Shown here: positions 58,537 to 64,000 of the stretch, piece by piece
How the letters are laid out: each line of letters starts with the position of its first letter
How positions within the stretch are numbered: position 1 is the stretch's first letter
DNA from: Paenibacillus glycanilyticus NBRC 16618
GTDB taxonomy: Bacteria > Bacillota > Bacilli > Paenibacillales > Paenibacillaceae
Assembly: GCF_004000805.1 (NCBI RefSeq)
Contig: NZ_BILY01000021.1
Coordinates: 40,608-104,607, forward strand
Length of the DNA: 64,000 nt
Direction of reading: 5' to 3'
Program-made: the position numbers and the translations under genes
The notes under the pieces: model-generated
The model's database searches: none
Told to the model about the DNA's origin: nothing
Seen by the model: only the letters and a program-made list of their open reading frames with translations

Positions 58537-60654
58537 TTATTTTGGTTGCTCCTTCTCCAGCTCCTCCATCAGCTTGCGCCTTAGGACCTTGCCGATCATC
58601 GTCTTCGGAAGGGAATCCCGGAATTCGTACAGATGCGGCACCTTAAACGCGGCAAGCCGCTGCCTGCACCAGACGTCGAGCTGGGCCGCCGATACGTAGG
58701 AGCCTTTTTTAAGCACAACGAAAGCCTTCACCGTCTCGCCGCGGTACGGATCCTTCACCCCAAGGACAGAGGCTTCCATCACGGCCGGATGCTCATACAG
58801 CACCTCTTCTACCTCGCGCGGATAAATATTGAAGCCTCCCGCAATGATGACATCCTTAATCCGGTCTACAATCGTAAAAAAGCCGTCTTCGTCCATATAG
58901 CCGAGGTCGCCGGTATGCAGCCAGCCATCCCTCAGCACGACTTCGCTCTCCTCTGGATTGTTCCAATATCCCTTCATCACCTGCGGACCGCGAATAACAA
59001 GCTCGCCAACCTCGCGAACGGGAAGCGGCTTGCCTTCCGGGCTGAAGATTGCGGCTACCGTATCGGGAAAAGGCATGCCGATCGTGCCGATTTTGCGTTT
59101 GCCCCAGATCAGATTGGCATGCGTTACCGGCGAAGCTTCCGTCAGGCCATAACCTTCGATCAGCTTGCCGCCGGTCATTTTCTCGAACTGCTCCTGCACC
59201 TCAAGCGGTAGAGCCGCCGATCCGCTGATACAGGCCTCGATCGAGGAAAGATCGGTGCTGGCTGCATTCTTATGATTAATCAAAGCCACATACATCGTTG
59301 GCGCACCCGGGAACAGCGTTGGCTGCTGCCGGCTGATGGTATCGAGCACGGTCTCGGTTTCAAAACGCGGCAGAAGCACCAGTGAGCCAGCGCGCATAAT
59401 GGAAAAATTCATTAACACGGTTAAGCCGAATACGTGAAATAACGGCAGCGCCGCCAGAAATCTTTCGTAGCCATCCTTCACCCTGTAGCACCAGGCCGAG
59501 GTCTGCATCGTATTGGCCACAAGGTTCCGGTGGGTCAGCATCACCCCTTTCGGTGTTCCGGTTGTACCTCCGGTATATTGAAGCTGGGCGAGATCGCTGC
59601 CGTGAATGTCGGTCAGGACGGGAAGATTAGAACTCGAGGAAATAAGCTTCTTATAAGAAACAACACCGTGACGGCCGTACGGAATATCCGCTTTGAAGCC
59701 TTCTTTGCGCTGCTTGAGCGGGTAGAGGAGATTTTTCGGAAAAGGAAGTCCGTCCTTCAGCGACGTAATGACGGCGTTCTTGAGCTGGGGAACAGCCCCC
59801 GCCGCCGGAAATTCGCCGCGCACGTTGGCTAGGCGCTCATAGAACAGGTCGACGGTAATGATCGTTGTCGCCCCGCTGTCCTTCAGCTGATGCTCCAGCT
59901 CCCGCTCCACGTAGAGCGGATTGGTCTGGACCACAACGGCGCCAATCATTAGAGCGGCGTAGTAAGAGATCACCGCCTGCGGACAGTTCGGCAGCATAAT
60001 CGCCACCCGGTCGCCGCGGTTAACGCCAAGCGAGATCAGGCCGTTAGCCAAGCGGCAGGTATGGTCGTACAGTTCGCGGTAGGTGAGCGATTTGCCTAGA
60101 AAATGAACGGCTTCATTCGCCGGGAATTTCTCCACGGCATTAACGAGGAACTGCGGAATGCCATGATTCGGGTAATCCAGGGAAGCCGGGATCTCCAGCG
60201 GATAATGCCGCAGCCACGGCTTCGGAATCTCAACCGGAGCCTCAGGCTCCTCCGATGCCGCGGAGGCAACGGCCTCCTCGGGAGCCGGCTCATCGCCTGG
60301 CTCGGCTTCGCCGGACGGAGCTGGCGCAGCCCCCGTCGCTTCCACTTCTGCGGATGTTTCTGCCGCCGGGGCGGCATCGGCAGCGACAACTTCTTCGCTC
60401 GGCTCGGCCTCAGCCGACGCAGCCGCTTCTGTGACTGACTCTGTCGTTGCGGCATCGAATGCGATAGCTTCTTCGCTCGGCTCAGCCTCCGCTGACGGAG
60501 CCGCTGACTCCGCCGCCGGAGGCTCAGCTTCTATGAGCTGCGGGGCTGCGGCTTCCTCCTGCCGTGGCGATAGTGGCGGTTCGTTAGGTGCGGAATTGGG
60601 CGGCTTTTGCCGATCCTCGGGTACAAGCGGGTTTTCCGGATCTGCCTTATCCAT
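58537..60654 (-). CDS. Long-chain fatty acid-CoA ligase with acidic N-terminal extension
   Basis: 705 residues. The catalytic part (from about residue 150) is a complete AMP-forming ligase: PKPWLRHYPLEIPASLDYPN start, P-loop YTGGTTGTPKGVMLTHRNL, EGYGLTEASPVTH, DGWLHTGDLGYMDEDGFFTI and the catalytic Lys in LPKTMIGKVLRRKL. Before it lie ~145 residues of Ala/Glu/Pro-rich low complexity with repeated SAEAEPSEE, not part of the usual ~560-residue LcfA. The extension may be an unstructured tether or spacer. Activates fatty acids for the downstream dehydrogenase and thiolase. Confidence 0.87.
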   Translation of the reverse strand: MDKADPENPLVPEDRQKPPNSAPNEPPLSPRQEEAAAPQLIEAEPPAAESAAPSAEAEPSEEAIAFDAATTESVTEAAASAEAEPSEEVVAADAAPAAETSAEVEATGAAPAPSGEAEPGDEPAPEEAVASAASEEPEAPVEIPKPWLRHYPLEIPASLDYPNHGIPQFLVNAVEKFPANEAVHFLGKSLTYRELYDHTCRLANGLISLGVNRGDRVAIMLPNCPQAVISYYAALMIGAVVVQTNPLYVERELEHQLKDSGATTIITVDLFYERLANVRGEFPAAGAVPQLKNAVITSLKDGLPFPKNLLYPLKQRKEGFKADIPYGRHGVVSYKKLISSSSNLPVLTDIHGSDLAQLQYTGGTTGTPKGVMLTHRNLVANTMQTSAWCYRVKDGYERFLAALPLFHVFGLTVLMNFSIMRAGSLVLLPRFETETVLDTISRQQPTLFPGAPTMYVALINHKNAASTDLSSIEACISGSAALPLEVQEQFEKMTGGKLIEGYGLTEASPVTHANLIWGKRKIGTIGMPFPDTVAAIFSPEGKPLPVREVGELVIRGPQVMKGYWNNPEESEVVLRDGWLHTGDLGYMDEDGFFTIVDRIKDVIIAGGFNIYPREVEEVLYEHPAVMEASVLGVKDPYRGETVKAFVVLKKGSYVSAAQLDVWCRQRLAAFKVPHLYEFRDSLPKTMIGKVLRRKLMEELEKEQPK

Positions 60655-60669
60655 ATGGCGTTCCCCCTC

Positions 60670-62445
60670 CTACACAATATATTGCTCCCCGTTAATGACC
60701 CGTGCGGCAATATCCCGCTTGGCCGCAATCGTATCGAGCAGCGGACCGCGCATCAGCTTCTTCAGTACCGACAGCTGCATTTGCAGGGCATCTCCCTTCG
60801 CCAATGCCGCCAGAGCAACCTTCGCGATCGATTCGATCTTCTCCAGCGCCTCCTGCACGAACACTTCCGTCATTTGAATCGCATTCACCGCATCCGCACC
60901 GCTTTGCGCAAGCTTCTGCGTGCGGAGCAGCGCGCTTTCCGCAGCGAACAGCTGAATCATGATATCCGAAAGCGAGCAGAGCACTTCCTGCTCCTGGTCA
61001 AGCTTTAACCCCAGCTTTTGCACGGCGAGCCCGCCGACGGCAAGAAAAGCTTTTTTCCCCTGTGATACGCGGTATACCTCCCGGCTGAGCGGCTCATCAA
61101 ACGGCGGAACCGGCATCGGCTGCAGCAGCTCGGCCTGCAGGGACTGTGCTTTTTCGAGCAGCGGAAGCTCGCCTTTCATCGCTTTTTTCAGCAAGGTTCC
61201 CGGAATAAGCATCCGGTTAATCTCGTTGGTCCCTTCGAAAATCCGGTTAATCCGCGAATCCCGGTAAATGCGCTCCACCTTGTATTCCTTGATATAGCCG
61301 TAGCCGCCGTGAATCTGGACGCCCTCGTCCGCAACAAAATCCAGCGTCTCCGACGCAAACACCTTGTTGATCGAGCATTCCAGCGCGTACTCGCTGATCG
61401 CTTTTGCCGCCCGCATTCCGGCATCCGGCGCATCCGCCCCGGCACCCTCCGCGCTCAGCATGGCATCGATCCAGCCCGCGGTCCGGTATACCATCGATTC
61501 CAGCACGTAGGTCCTGATATTCATATCCGCCAGCTTGGCGCCAATAAGCGGGTAAGAGGAGATGGCACGGCCGAACTGCTTGCGCGTGTTGGCGTATTTG
61601 GAGGCGAGCTCGATTGTTTCTTTGGACCCGCCAAGACAGCCCGCTCCCAGCTTGAACCGCCCGATGTTCAGGATGTTGAACGCGATTTTATGCCCTTGGC
61701 CGATCTCGCCAAGCACGTTCTCCACCGGCACCGCGACATCTTCGAAAAATAACGGGCGCGTCGACGAGCCTTTAATGCCCATCTTGTGCTCCTCCGGCCC
61801 AAGGCTGAAGCCCCGCATCCCTTTTTCAACGATAAACGCGCTGAACGCTTCCCCGTCCACCTTCGCGTACACGATAAACACATCCGCAAAGCCCGCGTTC
61901 GTGATGTACAGCTTGGAGCCGTTCAGAATATAATGGCTGCCGTTCTCCGACAGCTTTGCCGTTGTTTTGGCGCCTAAAGCGTCCGAACCGGAGGCCGGTT
62001 CCGTTAAGCAATAGGCGGCGATCAGCTCACCCGTGGCGAGCTTCGGCAAGTATTTGCGCTTCTGGGCGGCTGTTCCGAAAAAGACGATCGGCAGCGTGCC
62101 GATCCCCGTATGCGCGCCAACCGACAGCGCGAAAGAGGAGGCGCGGGCAAGCGTCTCCGACAGCAGGGTTGTGCTTACTTTGTCGAGTCCAAGGCCGCCA
62201 TAGGCTTCGGGTACATCCGCTCCAAGAAGGCCTAGCTCACCTGCCTGGCGCATCAGCTTAACCGTCAGCTCATAGTCCAGCCCCTCAATCTGCTCATCCA
62301 GCGGAAAAATCTCTCCCTCTACAAACTGCCGCGCCGCATCCGCCATCATCTTCTGCTCTTCGTTGAAATCCTCCGGCGTCACCGTAGCGGACGGCAGAGC
62401 ATCCTCGATTACGAAACGACCGCCAAACCGAATGTTTTCCCCCAT
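60670..62445 (-). CDS. fadE: Acyl-CoA dehydrogenase (FadE-like)
   Basis: 591 residues, the length of the Bacillus FadE type with an extra C-terminal domain. Flavin and substrate motifs: AAYCLTEPASGSDALGAKTT, YILNGSKLYITNAG, SRINRIFEGTNEINRMLIPG (the EGTNE block holds the catalytic glutamate region) and GVQIHGGYGYIKEYKVER. It introduces the trans-2 double bond. Located 15 bp upstream of the acyl-CoA ligase gene in the operon. Confidence 0.87.
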   Translation of the reverse strand: MGENIRFGGRFVIEDALPSATVTPEDFNEEQKMMADAARQFVEGEIFPLDEQIEGLDYELTVKLMRQAGELGLLGADVPEAYGGLGLDKVSTTLLSETLARASSFALSVGAHTGIGTLPIVFFGTAAQKRKYLPKLATGELIAAYCLTEPASGSDALGAKTTAKLSENGSHYILNGSKLYITNAGFADVFIVYAKVDGEAFSAFIVEKGMRGFSLGPEEHKMGIKGSSTRPLFFEDVAVPVENVLGEIGQGHKIAFNILNIGRFKLGAGCLGGSKETIELASKYANTRKQFGRAISSYPLIGAKLADMNIRTYVLESMVYRTAGWIDAMLSAEGAGADAPDAGMRAAKAISEYALECSINKVFASETLDFVADEGVQIHGGYGYIKEYKVERIYRDSRINRIFEGTNEINRMLIPGTLLKKAMKGELPLLEKAQSLQAELLQPMPVPPFDEPLSREVYRVSQGKKAFLAVGGLAVQKLGLKLDQEQEVLCSLSDIMIQLFAAESALLRTQKLAQSGADAVNAIQMTEVFVQEALEKIESIAKVALAALAKGDALQMQLSVLKKLMRGPLLDTIAAKRDIAARVINGEQYIV

Positions 62446-62499
62446 GCTTTACGTCCCCTTTCCCTCTCGCCTTCCTGCTTCCTCCACTTGCGCGCTGTG

Positions 62500-63711
62500 C
62501 TACGCGTATACCTCAAACACGCCTGCGGCCCCCATACCGCCGCCGACACACATCGTAACAACTCCGATTCCTCCGCCGCGTCTCCTCAGTTCGTGAATAA
62601 GCGATACCGACAGCTTCGTCCCCGTACAGCCAAGCGGATGACCAAGCGCAATCGCCCCGCCGTTTACGTTCACGCGGTCAAGATTGATGCCAAGCTGCTC
62701 GATAATCGGCACGCATTGGGCGGCAAAGGCCTCATTCAGCTCAAAAATATCAATATCGTCAACCGTTAGGCTAGCAGCCTTAAGCGCTTTTGGAATGGCC
62801 TCTATTGGGCCGATGCCCATCACTTCAGGCGCTACCCCTGCTACCCGGTATGCGCGGAAAGCGGCAAGAGGCGTCAGCCCAAGCTCCTTCGCCTTGGCGC
62901 GGCTCATCACCACTACCGCGGCTGCGCCGTCGCTCATCTGCGAGGAGTTGCCGGCCGTAACCGTCCCTTCTCTCGCAAAAGAAGGCTTCAGCGGCGCAAG
63001 CGTCTCCGGCGTCGTATCCGGGCGCACGCCTTCATCGGTATCGAAGGTGAAGGTCCGCTCAACCGGCCGGCCATATTCGTTCACATCTGACCGGGTTGCC
63101 GTCACCGGCACGATCTCGTCTTTGAATCGGCCCTCCTGAATGGCGGCGGCCGCTTTGCGATGGCTGGACGCGGCAAAAGAATCCTGCGCCGCGCGGGTAA
63201 CGTTATAGCGGCGTGCCACTTCCTCGGCGGTGTGCCCCATGCCCATGTACACCTCCGGCATGGCATCCACGATGCCCGGATGCGGAGCCAGCTTAAAGCC
63301 GGTCATCGGCACATGGCTCATGCTTTCCACGCCGCCCGCAACGAGGATGTCGGCATCGCCAAGCCGTATGCGTTCAGCTGCATAAGCGATCGCCTGCAGA
63401 CCCGAAGCGCAGAAACGGTTAATCGTTACGGCTGGCGTCGTAACCGGAAAGCCCGAATAGAGCGAAATAATTCTCGCCATATTGAGTCCTTGCTCGCCTT
63501 CCGGCATGGCACAGCCGATAATGACATCCTCGACGTCGGCCGCATCAAGCCCCGGAACCCGGCCAACCGCCGCGGTCAACACGGCCCTTCCAAGGTCCTC
63601 TGCCCTCGTCTCCGCCAGACTCCCCTTCTTCGCCTTGCCCACCGCGGTTCGTACCGCGGATACGATAACGGCATCGCGGTCATGGTCCGCAAATTTGCCC
63701 GCTGCTCCCAT
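62500..63711 (-). CDS. fadA: Acetyl-CoA acyltransferase (3-ketoacyl-CoA thiolase)
   Basis: 403 residues, somewhat longer at the N-terminus than usual. Catalytic Cys C101 ([20 protein letters not shown]), conserved [10 protein letters not shown], the His in [14 protein letters not shown] and the second Cys in [12 protein letters not shown]. It cleaves 3-ketoacyl-CoA to acetyl-CoA. The trifunctional hydratase/dehydrogenase partner (fadB) should lie just beyond the right edge. AAGGAGGCGCTTT precedes the ATG. Confidence 0.88.
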   Translation of the reverse strand: MGAAGKFADHDRDAVIVSAVRTAVGKAKKGSLAETRAEDLGRAVLTAAVGRVPGLDAADVEDVIIGCAMPEGEQGLNMARIISLYSGFPVTTPAVTINRFCASGLQAIAYAAERIRLGDADILVAGGVESMSHVPMTGFKLAPHPGIVDAMPEVYMGMGHTAEEVARRYNVTRAAQDSFAASSHRKAAAAIQEGRFKDEIVPVTATRSDVNEYGRPVERTFTFDTDEGVRPDTTPETLAPLKPSFAREGTVTAGNSSQMSDGAAAVVVMSRAKAKELGLTPLAAFRAYRVAGVAPEVMGIGPIEAIPKALKAASLTVDDIDIFELNEAFAAQCVPIIEQLGINLDRVNVNGGAIALGHPLGCTGTKLSVSLIHELRRRGGGIGVVTMCVGGGMGAAGVFEVYA

Positions 63712-63731
63712 AAAGCGCCTCCTTCTTTTTT

Positions 63732-63765
63732 GGCTCCGCTCGCGCCTCGTCGAGCGGGCGGAGCC
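63732..63765. other. Stem-loop upstream of the thiolase gene
   Basis: GGCTCCGCTCG / CGAGCG(GGC)GGAGCC imperfect stem with A-run before and T-run after on the plus strand. On the minus (coding) strand it is not followed by T, so it is more likely an intercistronic stem-loop than a terminator of the upstream genes. Confidence 0.5.
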
Positions 63766-63786
63766 TTTTGTAGTTGCTGCTTGTAA

Positions 63787-64000
63787 GGTAAGACCCGGGA
63801 GGGTCTTATCTCGTTCCGATCACCCGTTAACGTGGCAGGTAAGACCCTCGCAGGGGCTTATTTGCTGCTCAACCCTTGTTTCGAGTAACTTTTGGCTTGC
63901 TCGCGGGGGGATAAGACCCTGTGAGGGTCTTATCCCGTTCCGATCACCCGTTAACGTGGCAGATAAGACCCTCGCAGGGGCCTATTTGCTGCTCAACCGG
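63787..64000. repeat. 124-bp tandem repeat at the window edge
   Basis: Two units start at about 63787 and 63909; the invariant CGTTCCGATCACCCGTTAAC is at 63812 and 63936. Each unit carries a first hairpin of the type ATAAGACCCT-AGGGTCTTAT, then the invariant block, then GATAAGACCCTCGCAGGGGC and TTTGCTGCTCAACC. The second unit runs to the last base, so the array may continue. No coding. Confidence 0.75.

Overview
The window looks like chromosome of a spore-forming Firmicute, most probably Paenibacillus. The evidence is composition: near 50% GC, strong AGGAGG ribosome sites, S-layer-homology (SLH) surface proteins, YheC/YheD spore-coat ATP-grasp proteins, a collagen-like protein, a TagO-type transferase and many AraC regulators. 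This assignment is inferred from gene content; no search was possible.

Layout. 1-6.5 kb: 5' end of a urea-binding lipoprotein gene (urtA), an oxidoreductase, a WYL regulator with DinB, an enolase-superfamily enzyme, a GNAT pseudogene and an MscS channel. 6.6-6.9 kb: a head-to-head array of 52-bp repeats. 6.9-16.9 kb: a sulfatase/AraC pair, a MocR/EamA pair sharing a perfect palindrome, two tandem DUF1259 proteins, a phosphoesterase-EamA operon under a DeoR regulator, and TagO. 17-26 kb: a LuxR-type STAND regulator and two large SLH surface proteins, one of them an amidase. 26-35.3 kb: regulators, sigma/anti-sigma pairs, a phytanoyl-CoA dioxygenase (PhyH) and a GMC oxidoreductase.

35.3-49.9 kb is the most interesting part. 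The 3' end and terminator of a rhodanese gene (49059-49895) recur in the same orientation at about 45.05-45.16 kb and 35.40-35.52 kb. The terminator alone recurs at 37.73 kb. These copies bracket two AT-rich cargoes that look like defence systems: a SIR2-STAND giant gene, and a two-gene operon of a ParA-type ATPase and a class III cyclase-like protein. Three YheC/YheD genes, an old yellow enzyme and an AraC/PhyH pair lie between them. The pattern suggests repeated insertion of cargo at the 3' end of one gene, with no recombinase visible.

50-64 kb: a secreted CYTH-like protein, a small XRE-regulated membrane operon whose promoter/operator is nearly identical to that of the oxidoreductase at 0.8 kb, a collagen-like protein, and a two-component system leading into a cytochrome b/molybdopterin oxidoreductase. 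After small surface or membrane proteins comes a fatty-acid beta-oxidation operon (thiolase, acyl-CoA dehydrogenase, acyl-CoA ligase with a long acidic N-terminal extension, thioesterase). The window ends in a 124-bp tandem repeat.

A recurring oddity is the use of ATT as start codon. Three genes (starts at 821, 14901 and 21997) have a strong ribosome site followed by ATT and no ATG, GTG or TTG in a usable position.
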